Shown here piece by piece: positions 1 to 8,092 of a stretch of 64,000 nucleotides of DNA; the first letter of the stretch is position 1; the number at the start of each line of letters is the position of its first letter. The DNA is from Methylocystis hirsuta. Its GTDB lineage: Bacteria > Pseudomonadota > Alphaproteobacteria > Rhizobiales > Beijerinckiaceae. A program made the translations under genes and the position numbers. Under the pieces are notes generated by a model. That model saw nothing but the letters and a program-made list of their open reading frames with translations, was not told the origin of the DNA and did not search any database. Location of the stretch: NCBI RefSeq assembly GCF_003722355.1, contig NZ_QWDD01000003.1, positions 186,001 through 250,000 of the forward strand. Reading direction: 5' to 3'.

Positions 1-1
1 T

Positions 2-82
2 TCGCTGACTCTATCGCTTGCGCAGGCCATTGAAGAACAGATCAACGGATTTCGGCCGCCGCCCTGTGTCCAGGCTATTTGA
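2..82 (+). CDS. Possible 3' end of a gene entering from the left edge
   Basis: A frame open from the window edge encodes 26 residues ending NGFRPPPCVQAI before a TGA. It could be the C-terminus of a protein whose body lies outside the window. The product is not recognised and the frame is too short to be sure it is coding. Confidence 0.2.
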   Translation, partial: SLTLSLAQAIEEQINGFRPPPCVQAI

Positions 83-385
83 GCTGACGCGGTCACTGGC
101 CGCCGCTCAGTGCTCGGAGCAAGCCCTTTCGGAAGCTGACGTTCGTCTCTGAGTTGAGGCCAAGTTCGCCCAAATGATTGCCCCCCTGCGACGGGTCCAA
201 TATCAATGGAAAGTGGTTCCCGATCTAGCGCGGGCGGCGGGCAGGGGCCGCCCAACCCACGCCGCCAAAATCGTTTGCGAATTGCGGACGAACGAACAAC
301 CGCGGCGAAGCTCTTGGTGTGGTAAGGAATTCAAGACGCCGCTCTGCGGGAACAGCGCATCTGTCGCAGCGAAGGAAAAGCAGCA
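83..385. other. Intergenic stretch with no gene seen
   Basis: About 300 bases before the DsrE-like gene. Open frames here overlap each other on both strands and none has a convincing start or a recognisable product. The last 20 bases carry a purine-rich ribosome binding site for the next gene. Confidence 0.4.
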
Positions 386-739
386 ATGCATTTCGTCATC
401 TCCGCTACTTACGGTCCAACTGACCCAACCAGGGCTATGCTGCCTTTTATCTTTGCGGCTTCGGCGCTGCAGGATAATGACCAGGTGACGATCATGTTGT
501 TTGCCGACTCGGTATTTGCCGCGGTCGAGGGCGCAGCCGCTAAGCTCGTGCCGGTTGGGCCGCCCAATAGATACGAAGAGGTTGCTGGCCACCGCAACGT
601 CGCCCCATTAGCTTGCAAGCCTTGTCTTGAAGCGCGAGGTCTGAGCCCCTCAGTGCTGGATAAACGCGTTAAGCTCGGCGGCATGAATGATTTTCATGCG
701 GCAGCGAAAGAGCCAAATGCGCGGGTGGTGAACTTCTAG
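386..739 (+). CDS. DsrE/DsrF-like family protein
   Basis: A 117-residue cytosolic protein resembling the DsrE/DsrF-like fold. Family members take part in sulfur relay or bind small ligands, but many have no assigned role. The N-terminus (MHFVISATYGPTDPTRA) matches the family's first strand and phosphate-loop region, followed by an LPFIFAASALQ helix and a TIMLFADSVF strand. The CKPCLEARGL segment around residues 78-87 is typical of the branch with a conserved cysteine pair. The start is supported by a purine-rich site (AAGGAAAAG) about 6-12 bases upstream. The specific substrate is not known. Confidence 0.7.
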   Translation: MHFVISATYGPTDPTRAMLPFIFAASALQDNDQVTIMLFADSVFAAVEGAAAKLVPVGPPNRYEEVAGHRNVAPLACKPCLEARGLSPSVLDKRVKLGGMNDFHAAAKEPNARVVNF

Positions 740-830
740 TCTCTGACTTGAAAGATACTGCCTGAATAAGCATCTTGGGCGACAAAATGGCGAGGACTTC
801 CGCTTCAAAATCTTCAGCGCATTTTCCAGA

Positions 831-852
831 CCTACCGGAAACTTCCGGTAGG
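831..852. repeat. Perfect inverted repeat in an intergenic region
   Basis: Two 10-base arms (CCTACCGGAA and TTCCGGTAGG) are separated by two bases. No T-run follows on either strand, so it is not a classical intrinsic terminator. The length and symmetry resemble operators of MerR-type metal regulators, but no matching -35/-10 pair with a 19-base spacer is obvious. It lies between the DsrE-like gene and the hydrolase gene. An operator role is only inferred. Confidence 0.5.
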
Positions 853-1020
853 CCGGGTGTCGACAGCTTTAACATGCTGAACTCGCGTGAAGCTGCGACA
901 AATTCCTGCGTTTTTTATCCACGATCCAGTCATCTCGCAGCCCCCCGCGAAGCAGCGAGCTTTCTTCCATTTATATTTCTTCGAATCACCCTCGCCGCCG
1001 ATTCAACCAGGCCGTGAGCC

Positions 1021-2031
1021 GTGCCGCGCCACTTCGATCCGACCCTCGTCAATGACCCCTTCGATGATCCCGGCCTGTACGTGGATCTCGTTTTTGAACG
1101 ACGCGCGCTGCTTTTCGATCTGGGCGACATTGCGCGACTGTCGCCTCGTAAAATTCTGCGCATCAGCGACGTCTTTGTCACGCATCGGCATATGGATCAC
1201 TTTGCTGGCTTCGATCAGTTGCTGCGACGCGTTCTCGGCCGGGAGAAAATGCTCGGGCTTTACGGCCCTGCAGGCACGATCGATGCGGTGGAGCACAAGC
1301 TTAAAGCGCATACTTGGAATCTCATCGACGAATATGGCGGCAACCTCGTCTGTAGCGTGACGGAGATTGACGAGGCGGGACGCCAGACGTCGGCGAAGTT
1401 CTGCGGACGCACCCGATTCGAGCGCTCCAACGTGGAAACGCAGCAAGCCGACGACGGCCTTCTGCATAAAGAACCGGGCTTTCAGGTCCGCGCGACGACG
1501 CTCGACCATGGAGTGCCGGTGCTGGCCCTCGCGCTCGAAGAGCGGGCTCAGATCGACGTGTGGCGTAACAAGGTCGATGCCATGGGGCTCGCGGTCGGGC
1601 CGTGGTTGCGGAGGTTCAAAGAGGCGATACTTCGCGGCGTGGACGACGACGTTCTTGTCGACATCGGATGGGCTGTCGGGCAGCTTGGAAGGCCTACAGC
1701 TCTTCCCCTTGGGTTGCTCAAGCGGGAGATTATGCAAATCACCTCTGGACGCAAGATTGTCTATGTGGTCGATTGCTCTTTCAGCGATGCTAACCGTGAA
1801 AAAATCATTCGGCTTGCCCGAGATGCAGACATCCTTTTCATCGAAGCGACTTTCCTTGACGCCGATGCCGCGATCGCTCAACAGCGTCACCATTTGACCG
1901 CATGCCAAGCGGGAACGCTTGCTCGCCTGGCCGGAGCTAAGCGGTTCGTAACCTTTCACTATTCTCCTCGCTATAAAGGGCAGGGTCAGCGACCTATCTT
2001 AGAAGCGCAAAAGGCTTTCCTGAATGGCTGA
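1021..2031 (+). CDS. Metallo-beta-lactamase-fold hydrolase, RNase Z-like
   Basis: A 336-residue protein of the metallo-beta-lactamase superfamily, closest in organisation to ribonuclease Z and related hydrolases that bind two zinc ions. The zinc-binding motif THRHMDHFAG lies at about residues 58-67. Further conserved positions are TLDHGVPVLAL (about 160-170), VVDCSFSD (about 250) and the terminal FHYSPRYKG. The length fits the family. The start is GTG; no upstream ATG is in frame near the conserved region. Whether it processes tRNA 3' ends or acts on another phosphodiester cannot be decided from sequence, and a second chromosomal RNase Z would be expected. Confidence 0.75.
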   Translation: MPRHFDPTLVNDPFDDPGLYVDLVFERRALLFDLGDIARLSPRKILRISDVFVTHRHMDHFAGFDQLLRRVLGREKMLGLYGPAGTIDAVEHKLKAHTWNLIDEYGGNLVCSVTEIDEAGRQTSAKFCGRTRFERSNVETQQADDGLLHKEPGFQVRATTLDHGVPVLALALEERAQIDVWRNKVDAMGLAVGPWLRRFKEAILRGVDDDVLVDIGWAVGQLGRPTALPLGLLKREIMQITSGRKIVYVVDCSFSDANREKIIRLARDADILFIEATFLDADAAIAQQRHHLTACQAGTLARLAGAKRFVTFHYSPRYKGQGQRPILEAQKAFLNG

Positions 2032-2040
2032 ACCTTCAGT

Positions 2041-2700
2041 ATGGCCCTCGAGGCGAAGCAAAGGCGCGCGCCTTTTAATTGGGTGGCGGTTGGAACATAT
2101 GGAACTCTGTTTCGAGAAGATCCTCCGCCCCATCAACTTGAGAGCGAAATTCGGACGACAGATAGTGTAGATTGCGAATCTCGCACTGACGCGATTTCAC
2201 ACTCACACGCAACAAGGCCCGCGGACCTGCACGACGATTCATGGAGGAAGCAGCTCGTGGAGATGATCGCATTTGTTGCGCCAGCGACTCTGGTGCTCGG
2301 CGCCGGTCTCTTCGCTGCAGGCGTACTGTCCTTCCTGGATATACATTTCTTCAAAACGAGGCTGGCCGAGAGAGCGGCGCTTGCGGGAGGCTTGGCGCTC
2401 ATCCTCTTGGCCGAACTGGTTTTCGCCTCGAGCGACATGAGCATGCGCTTTCTTAATGGTCAGCGAAGTGATGTTCTTGAATGCCGACTGGATGCAGAGA
2501 CGGCTTTGCCGGACGAACGGCATAAAGATAGTCCCGTGATGCAGAACAGAATCGTCGAGTGTATGAAAGGGTTCGGCTATGAGTGGACGCCTAATCACGC
2601 GCGCTGCAAAGAGGCGGCGGTCGCATCCAATCCGTTTTGCTATCTTCCCACCCGCGGCTTCGATCGCGTCGTGACCGAGCTCTTGATGATGCTCGAATAA
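2041..2700 (+). CDS. Hypothetical membrane protein with two helices
   Basis: Up to 219 residues, beginning nine bases after the hydrolase stop, so the two may be co-transcribed. Two hydrophobic segments are visible at about residues 79-100 (FVAPATLVLGAGLF...) and 112-128 (LAGGLALILLAELVFA). The C-terminal part is soluble and contains four cysteines with the local pattern HARCKEAAVASNPFCYLPTRG. The first 70 residues are low in coding character, so the true start may be an internal Met just before the first helix. Not recognised as a named family. Confidence 0.5.
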   Translation: MALEAKQRRAPFNWVAVGTYGTLFREDPPPHQLESEIRTTDSVDCESRTDAISHSHATRPADLHDDSWRKQLVEMIAFVAPATLVLGAGLFAAGVLSFLDIHFFKTRLAERAALAGGLALILLAELVFASSDMSMRFLNGQRSDVLECRLDAETALPDERHKDSPVMQNRIVECMKGFGYEWTPNHARCKEAAVASNPFCYLPTRGFDRVVTELLMMLE

Positions 2701-2930
2701 GGGGCTGAAGAGAACAGCACGAATTGGAGACCAAGCCTGACTCGCCGCGGTAGCAGAAGGAAAATGCCGAGAACACCTTAGCTAGGCGGTGTGGACGGAT
2801 TTAGGGAAGCGTTGGTCTTGGGGATTGAACGAAGCCGCTGATCGCGGCGGGTGCGGCGATGTCTGGTGATTGGCCTCCTGTCTGAGAGGATTTGGGTGTT
2901 GCAGCCCACTCTCAAACAGGAGGTTTCCAG

Positions 2931-2974
2931 ATGGCCGAGATGAGCCCTCTGCGCCGTCGCATGCTCGAGGACAT
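2931..2974 (+). pseudogene. 5' fragment of a tyrosine recombinase gene
   Basis: An ATG preceded by AGGAGG encodes MAEMSPLRRRMLEDI. This matches from memory the N-terminus of phage-type tyrosine recombinases that accompany IS91-like elements in alphaproteobacteria. The match stops at base 2974, where the terminal repeat of the Tni transposon begins. The frame runs on to a stop at 3041 with unrelated sequence. The gene has therefore been truncated by the transposon insertion; the rest of it is not in the window. Confidence 0.6.
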
Positions 2975-2983
2975 TGTCAGGAC

Positions 2984-3103
2984 ACATCAGAAATTGAGAA
3001 ATCGGCTTGTTGAATTTCAAGGCGCTACGAAACGCTGCTGATTTACGCATATACATTTGAATTGAGAAAATGCCCGGATGATGTACAGTTGAATTGAGAA
3101 TTT
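2984..3103. repeat. Left-end transposase-binding repeats
   Basis: Three spaced copies of a motif approximating ACAnnTGAATTGAGAA occur at about 2984-3000, 3051-3070 and 3085-3103, in the same orientation. Multiple repeats at each end are what TnsB/TniA-class transposases bind. Their position just upstream of tniA means transposase binding could also repress its own promoter (inferred). Confidence 0.6.
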
Positions 3104-3138
3104 GCGGCTCAACCATTTCTCATGGACGCGGCCGAAAA

Positions 3139-4800
3139 ATGAACAGCAAAAATGAGAACGCGCCCTGCCCTGATGACGCCGACGCGACGGGGTCCGACGA
3201 CCCGCAGTGGTTAGAGGCATGTCGGCGCGAGGAGGCCATCAGAGAATTGTTAGGCCGCTCCGCGGGTGACCGGCTACGAACAAGCGACGTCGAAGATGTT
3301 GCTTTGGACCTCGGTATCAGTCGCGCGACACTTTATCGCCTCGTCGCTATCTATCGCGAAACACCCACCGTTGAGGCGCTTCAGCCGAAGCCGCGAGGCC
3401 GATCGAAAGGGGCGCTCGCTCTCGACAAATCGCGTCATAAGTTGATCCGCCGGACGATCCGGGAAGTCTATCTGAAGCCGCAGCGTCCTACGCTGACCCA
3501 CCTCGTCGAACAAGTCCATTTGCGATTCGTCCAGCACGGATGGCCATTGCCAGATCGTCGAACGATCAAGACGCGGGTCGATGACATCGAGAGGCGATTG
3601 GTCGCACGTAAACGGAAAGACAAACGCGCGATCAAAGCGACAACGCCAGTTCCGGGCGAATACAAAGCCTCACGACCGCTCGAGGTGGTTCAGATCGATC
3701 ACACGCTCGTCGATCTCATCGTCGTTCACGAAGAGACGCGCGAACCGCTCGCGCGCCCTTGGCTGACGCTGGCGATCGATGTGTTTACGCGAATGATAAC
3801 GGGCTTTCATCTTTCGATGGATCCCCCTTCCCGGCTTTCCGTGAGCCTCTGCGTTCTCCATGGAGTTTACGACAAGACAGCCTGGTTGCAGGAACGTGAG
3901 ATCGACGCGACATGGCCGGTCGCCGGCTTGCCAGAGGCCTTTCACGTCGACAATGGCGCAGATTTCAGAAGCAAGGCTTTCATTCGCGGTTGTCGCAACG
4001 AAGGCGTTGATATCATTTGGCGCCCGCCTGGCGACCCGCATTACGGCGGTCATATCGAACGGCTGATCGGAACGATGATGGGTCAGATGCATCTTCTGCC
4101 CGGCACATCATTTGGAAATCCAATCGAACGAGGCGCTTACGATTCGAAAAAGAATTCAGCCATGTCGTTGCGAGAGCTCGAATGCTTTCTTGGCTGGGAG
4201 ATTGCGGGCGGCTATCACGACCGAATTCACAGCACCTTGATGCGCTCACCATTGGCGGTCTGGCGCGAACACGAGGCGCGGATTAATCTGCGCATGCCTC
4301 ATGATCGAATGGCCTTCTGGGTTTCCTTATTGCCCGAGGCGCATCGAACACTCAGGCCAGACGGCGTCTGGTTGCATGGATTGCCATACTGGTCGAACGT
4401 TTTAAGCGCCGATCTCGGAGGCACCAAACGTGAGCTTTTAGTCAAATATGATCCCCGAGATATTTCAAGAATTTTTGTTCAGCGTCCTTCCGGGCGTTTC
4501 ATCGAAGCCCGGAGCCGCGATCTTACGTGCCCATCAATAAGTCTCCGCGAATGGAAACTACGTCGGCGCGAAACGCGAGCGCAAGCGCGCGCGGAACGCG
4601 ACCCGAACCAATGGATCACTACTGCAAAAGCCAAGCGTCGCATTGTTGATGAGGCAATAAGGAAGACGGCGCAGGCCCGCCGCCACCCGCAGCCCAAAAG
4701 CAAGATTTCGGTGGATGACGAAGGATTCGGCTCGCTCAAGGGCATCGACTCGCGCACTCCTTCCATTCTGGAAATCGCGGAGAAGCAGCGTGATCGATAG
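3139..4800 (+). CDS. tniA: TniA transposase (DDE, Mu/TnsB family)
   Basis: A 553-residue DDE transposase that cuts and joins transposon ends. An N-terminal helix-turn-helix region (LGISRATLYRLVAIYRE) is followed by a catalytic integrase core: first Asp in VVQIDHTLVDLIVVHE, second in AFHVDNGADFRS, and Glu in HYGGHIERLIGTMMGQ. The C-terminal beta-barrel part follows (LLVKYDPRDISRIFVQRPSG). The start at 3139 is chosen because it follows the left-end repeats; an in-frame ATG at 3094 lies inside them. Its 3' end overlaps tniB by 11 bases. Length and motifs are complete, so it is probably functional. Confidence 0.9.
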   Translation: MNSKNENAPCPDDADATGSDDPQWLEACRREEAIRELLGRSAGDRLRTSDVEDVALDLGISRATLYRLVAIYRETPTVEALQPKPRGRSKGALALDKSRHKLIRRTIREVYLKPQRPTLTHLVEQVHLRFVQHGWPLPDRRTIKTRVDDIERRLVARKRKDKRAIKATTPVPGEYKASRPLEVVQIDHTLVDLIVVHEETREPLARPWLTLAIDVFTRMITGFHLSMDPPSRLSVSLCVLHGVYDKTAWLQEREIDATWPVAGLPEAFHVDNGADFRSKAFIRGCRNEGVDIIWRPPGDPHYGGHIERLIGTMMGQMHLLPGTSFGNPIERGAYDSKKNSAMSLRELECFLGWEIAGGYHDRIHSTLMRSPLAVWREHEARINLRMPHDRMAFWVSLLPEAHRTLRPDGVWLHGLPYWSNVLSADLGGTKRELLVKYDPRDISRIFVQRPSGRFIEARSRDLTCPSISLREWKLRRRETRAQARAERDPNQWITTAKAKRRIVDEAIRKTAQARRHPQPKSKISVDDEGFGSLKGIDSRTPSILEIAEKQRDR

Positions 4801-5671
4801 GGCCGCCCACGTCACGGACGAAGTTGCGAGTCTTCTCGACGCGTCTAATGACGCGCGGATCCAATTCATTCGATCAAAGCCGTGGGTCCACTATCCGAAA
4901 GCAAAACATATCGTCGATTTGATTCAGGGTCTCCCGACTCACCCACGCACGACGCGAATGCCGTCAATCGCCGTCTATGGCGACAGCGGCATGGGAAAAT
5001 CGATGATCGTCGGGCGCTTCAAGCACGACCAGATGCTCGCTTTCGATACAGCAACAGCCGACGCACGACGTAAATTTCTCGTTGTGGAGTTGGCGGGCGG
5101 GCCGGGCGAGCGGCGCCTTTATGCACAAATTCTCTCTGCACTTGGCGCCCCTTCCAATCCGCGCGCGACAATTGTCGCATTAGAGCAGACGACAATTCGA
5201 CTATTGCGAGCCGTGGGCGTTCAAGTCCTGCTGATAGATGAAATTCATAATATCATCGCCGGTTCATGGCGCGAGCAGCGTGTCGTTCTGAACACGCTTC
5301 GTTTCTTGAGTAACGAGCTTCAGCTTTCACTTGTCTGCTTCGGCATCATGGAAGCACGTGAGGCGATCAACGGCGACGTACAGCTTGCCAGACGCTTTGA
5401 TGTTGTCACGTTGCCGCGCTGGAAAGCCGATGACGAGTTTCAGCAACTCCTACTTGCCATTCTCCGCAATCTCCCGCTTCGTCAGCCGAGCATTCTGACG
5501 GCGCGCGGTCTCAAACGAATTCTTCGAGTGACTGAAGGCGTAACGTCAAAAATATTCCGCCTTGTGAATGAAGTCGCGATCCAGGCTATCGAGACAGGAA
5601 CGGAACGACTAACCGACGAAGCCATCGATGATTGGAGGCCTATCAGCGAGGAGGAAGCCGCGTTCCAATGA
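4790..5671 (+). CDS. tniB: TniB, AAA+ ATPase of the transposon
   Basis: A 293-residue AAA+ ATPase of the TniB/TnsC class, which polymerises on target DNA and activates the transposase. Walker A is VYGDSGMGKSMIVGRF and Walker B is VQVLLIDEIHNII. A sensor-1-like segment follows at LSLVCFGIMEARE. The GTG start at 4790 lies inside the last codons of tniA. An in-frame start upstream would overlap tniA much more. The stop overlaps the tniQ start as ATGA. This coupling indicates a single operon. Confidence 0.9.
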   Translation: MIDRAAHVTDEVASLLDASNDARIQFIRSKPWVHYPKAKHIVDLIQGLPTHPRTTRMPSIAVYGDSGMGKSMIVGRFKHDQMLAFDTATADARRKFLVVELAGGPGERRLYAQILSALGAPSNPRATIVALEQTTIRLLRAVGVQVLLIDEIHNIIAGSWREQRVVLNTLRFLSNELQLSLVCFGIMEAREAINGDVQLARRFDVVTLPRWKADDEFQQLLLAILRNLPLRQPSILTARGLKRILRVTEGVTSKIFRLVNEVAIQAIETGTERLTDEAIDDWRPISEEEAAFQ

Positions 5672-6552
5672 CGATGCTGATCAACGCCGCTCGGCGGCCC
5701 TTGCCGGTCGTCCTCGACCCGACGCCCGACGAACTTCTTTCATCGTGGCTTCATCGTCATGCAGCTTTCTATGGGCTCACGGAGCCCATGCTCATCTCGT
5801 GGCTAAAGCTCGAAACGAAAAAGCTGCGTAGCCTCGACTTCCGCCCAGGTCTCGGCCAGATCGCACGCATAGTAGATTCGTTTCGCACTGATCCAATGGA
5901 TGTTGTCGCCATGACGCATACAGCGCTTCCAATCGAGATCGCGGCACTGGTTGGAAGAGGCAAGCCGATTCAATTCTGTCGGACGTGCTGCGAACGACAT
6001 CGCGCTGCTGACACTCCGGGAGCGGTTCTAAAAAGCTGGCTTGAGGCGTGGCGCGTTACTTGTCCTCTATGCGGTTCGCCGCTCTCAGAAATCGAGGGAC
6101 CTCGTAGCGGCGGCGATACCGTCCGCGACACTAGCCCATTTGCGGACCATTGGGACGCCGCCAAAGTCGGAGAGGAGTTTGTCAATCGCCATTTGCGAGG
6201 CGAGCCGACGCCGCTAGCATCCCCTATTGCGATGATGCGGCTATTGCTGATCTTGAATCGCCCGCAGACGGCGCAGCCCCCCGAAGGCTACAATAAAAGC
6301 TGGTTGCTCAACGAGATCGTTCCCGGATTTGACGCCGAAGCATTGCGCGTAACGCCGTCCATCAGCAAAGGCGCAAACGCTATGGTGCCGCTTTATTTGC
6401 GCGTCGCGCTCCTCGCCGGTCTCGCCATCGCTGCGAAAAACGCGGTGGATACGATTCAGCGCCTTCGCCCCTTCTGTCGACCCGTCTATCGCAAGCGATT
6501 TGACGAGCTCGCCTACGCCGCGCTCGGGGCGCCGCTGGAGTTCTCAATTTAG
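5668..6552 (+). CDS. tniQ: TniQ target-selection protein
   Basis: A 294-residue TniQ-family protein that links target recognition to TniB. The N-terminal TniQ segment PDELLSSWLHRHAAFYG is typical. A zinc-finger pattern follows, with CRTCCERH and later CPLCGSPLSE providing the paired cysteines. The start at 5668 gives ATGA overlap with tniB. The stop codon lies within the first right-end repeat, so the gene runs to the transposon end. No Cas genes or CRISPR repeats are nearby, so this is not an RNA-guided transposon. Confidence 0.85.
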   Translation: MTMLINAARRPLPVVLDPTPDELLSSWLHRHAAFYGLTEPMLISWLKLETKKLRSLDFRPGLGQIARIVDSFRTDPMDVVAMTHTALPIEIAALVGRGKPIQFCRTCCERHRAADTPGAVLKSWLEAWRVTCPLCGSPLSEIEGPRSGGDTVRDTSPFADHWDAAKVGEEFVNRHLRGEPTPLASPIAMMRLLLILNRPQTAQPPEGYNKSWLLNEIVPGFDAEALRVTPSISKGANAMVPLYLRVALLAGLAIAAKNAVDTIQRLRPFCRPVYRKRFDELAYAALGAPLEFSI

Positions 6553-6647
6553 ATGTCTGAGCTCGAAAACGCGCGCCGAAATTCTCAAATATGATGTCAA
6601 CGCGCGGCGCGAACACGGATATTCTAACCAAAGGATGTATCCTGACA
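6540..6647. repeat. Right-end transposase-binding repeats
   Basis: Three motifs in inverted orientation to the left end occur at about 6540-6557 (TTCTCAATTTAGATGT), 6579-6597 (AATTCTCAAATATGATGT) and 6620-6647. The last includes the terminal TGTCAGG complement. They mirror the left-end spacing of roughly 35-60 bases. Confidence 0.6.
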
Positions 6648-6961
6648 GCCGAAACGCCGCTCGCATTGTCGTTGGCGCCGGGACTGCCCATGACCGTGTC
6701 GCAGTGCGCGCCCATCAGAAGGATTTCTCGCTGCCGCGCGCCGCCGCTACGCGTTATCTCAAGATTGAGACAGCGAACTCCCGAAACTTCGTACGCCAAT
6801 CGCTCGACAACATAGCCCCACTGTTCCCATTGACGCTCGATATATGACGCAACCGCCTGCAGCGCTCGGGGATGATAAATGTTGCGCTCGCCGATCTCGC
6901 CAGCCAGCTGTTCGACGTGAGCTCGGAGGTTCTGCATCGAGGCTTGCGCTTCGGTCTCCAT
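6648..6961 (-). pseudogene. N-terminal fragment of an M28-family peptidase
   Basis: Read on the minus strand from an internal ATG (METEAQASMQNL), the frame gives a zinc-peptidase N-terminal region: VASYIERQWEQWGY, then LLMGAHCDTV, then GANDNASGVSA. The last two correspond to the metal-binding HxD and the Asp-containing GANDNxSG motif of M28 aminopeptidases. Homology stops exactly at the transposon terminal repeat (base 6648), so the C-terminal two thirds are missing. The start at 6961 is preferred over an in-frame ATG at 7039, because residues before it lack family similarity. Confidence 0.7.
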
Positions 6962-7324
6962 TGATCGACCCCAGAAGCTTGGGACACAGTCGCTGGCAGC
7001 TTGAGACACTACCGTAAGCTCCTGCGGCAGAAGAGACAATTGACGCGATTGAGGCGCGATTGGGCTATTGGCGTTGGCGGTAAGCCGGCGCGAACGAGTG
7101 TGGCTCGTCAGGCGCCTCGGCCGCGTAAACGCCGTTGCGAATGGCCTGCATATGCTGATCGGTCACGATCCCGCCAATCGCGGCGAGCTTCACGTCCAGT
7201 TCCTAAAGGCCGAGGCCGTCGCAGTTCGGCGTGGGCAGGCGTGAGGCACGGCTCGCACCAAAAAAGAAGGACGGCCCATGAGCAAGCCGCCGCATGAGTT
7301 GGAGCGAGGAAAAATGTACCGACG
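6962..7324. other. Region with possible gene debris
   Basis: No intact gene. On the minus strand about 7080-7200 encodes a coding-like run (LDVKLAAIGGIVTDQHMQA...) that ends in TAG after AYRQRQ and is preceded by an in-frame stop. It may be the tail of a decayed gene. On the plus strand a 30-residue frame at 7278-7370 overlaps the end of merR and is probably chance. Confidence 0.3.
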
Positions 7325-7804
7325 CTACCGCCGCCTCATGACTGAGGTTGCCGTCGGCATTGGCGGTTGACGCCCGGAGGATTCAACGGCTGGCGGCCGC
7401 GTATCGAAAAGAGCGTCGATGACCGCGCATTCAGGCACCCGGTCCCCGCTGCACTGAGCCGCCATTTCCGCCATCACCCTTTCGAGCCGCTTCAAATCCG
7501 CGATCTTGCGGCGAATCTCCGCCAGGTGATCCAATGTCAGCTTGCGAACTTGCGCACAGGTGTAAGCGTCGCCGTCAACAAGACGAAGCAGGCCTCGGAT
7601 TTCATCGAGGCTGAAACCAAGTTGCCGGCTGCGCCGCACGAAGCTCAAGCGCTTGAGATGGTCCGCGCCGTAGAGCCGGTACCCACTCGCACTACGATCA
7701 GGCACCGGCATGACTCCGATCTTCTCGTAGTAGCGGATGGTATCGATGTTCACGCCGCTCTGCTTCGACGATTCGCCAATCGAGAGCCCATTTTTTTGCT
7801 TCAT
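7325..7804 (-). CDS. merR: MerR-family mercury-responsive regulator
   Basis: A 159-residue MerR regulator, divergent from the mer structural genes. The N-terminal winged helix-turn-helix reads LSIGESSKQSGVNIDTIRYY and is followed by a dimerisation coil. Three cysteines at residues 83, 118 and 126 match the Hg(II)-binding triad of MerR (82, 117 and 126 in the Tn501 protein, from memory), though the last gap is one residue shorter. The start at 7804 is the ATG directly before the DNA-binding domain; an in-frame ATG at 7954 would run through the mer promoter. It is expected to repress and, with Hg(II), activate the promoter at 7837-7867. Confidence 0.9.
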   Translation of the reverse strand: MKQKNGLSIGESSKQSGVNIDTIRYYEKIGVMPVPDRSASGYRLYGADHLKRLSFVRRSRQLGFSLDEIRGLLRLVDGDAYTCAQVRKLTLDHLAEIRRKIADLKRLERVMAEMAAQCSGDRVPECAVIDALFDTRPPAVESSGRQPPMPTATSVMRRR

Positions 7805-7836
7805 GTCCGGCCTCTTGGCGCTCGTGAAAAATCCTC

Positions 7837-7867
7837 TTGACCCTGTAGCGGCTACAGGCCCTAGGGT
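7837..7867 (+). promoter_or_regulatory. mer operon promoter with MerR operator
   Basis: The -35 box TTGACC (7837-7842) and the -10 box TAGGGT (7862-7867) are separated by 19 bases. That over-long spacing is the hallmark of MerR-controlled promoters. Between them lies the perfect dyad CTGTAGC-G-GCTACAG (7843-7857). It points toward the small ORF and merT; merR starts 33 bases to the left on the other strand. Confidence 0.88.
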
Positions 7868-7921
7868 CTGATTATTCCGGCCGGACGGCGCTGGCAAGCA
7901 GCACGATGGGAGGGTGCGACG

Positions 7922-8038
7922 ATGTGTGACGGCGAAGGTCTTGGTCTCATCCAAATGGCGATGACGCCGATCGGGTTAGCGGTGACGGCTGGGATTGCCG
8001 CGCTGCTTTTCCTTGTCATGCGTTGGATTCGCGCCTGA
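7922..8038 (+). CDS. Small one-helix membrane protein leading the mer operon
   Basis: A 38-residue frame starting 55 bases after the mer -10 box, preceded by GGGAGGG. It begins MCDGEGLG and then forms one hydrophobic segment (LAVTAGIAALLFLVM) ending in WIRA. It is the first frame in the operon, ahead of merT. I do not recognise it as MerC, MerE, MerF or another named mer protein. Its position and its single N-terminal cysteine suggest a small accessory membrane protein (inferred). It could also be an untranslated leader. Confidence 0.5.
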   Translation: MCDGEGLGLIQMAMTPIGLAVTAGIAALLFLVMRWIRA

Positions 8039-8092
8039 GGTTGGCGCGGACCGATTCCGACGGCTCTTTGGAAAGAAGCGAGGAAAACCTCC

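Larger units (their letters stand above)
2975..6647 (+). mobile_element. Tn402/Tn5053-like Tni transposon without cargo
   Basis: A 3.67 kb unit holding tniA, tniB and tniQ in one overlapping operon. Both outer ends carry the same 14-base inverted repeat: TGTCAGGACACATC at 2975-2988 and its complement with one mismatch at 6634-6647. No resolvase (tniR), integron or resistance cargo is present. The bases flanking the two ends differ (gacat on the left, gccga on the right), so there is no target duplication. The left flank is a recombinase gene and the right flank a peptidase gene, so the present junctions are hybrid. Boundaries come from the repeat and from where homology of both flanking genes stops. 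Confidence 0.8.

Noticed and set aside
1003..1959. A 318-residue minus-strand frame over the hydrolase gene
   Set aside because: The plus-strand frame contains the full metallo-beta-lactamase signature; the minus frame is its shadow.
2975..6647. RNA-guided (CRISPR-associated) transposon
   Set aside because: TniQ is present, but there are no Cas genes, no CRISPR repeats and no tRNA-like spacer nearby; the unit is a plain TniABQ element.
7278..7370. A 30-residue plus-strand frame with a start codon
   Set aside because: It overlaps the end of merR on the other strand and shows no family or clear ribosome binding site.
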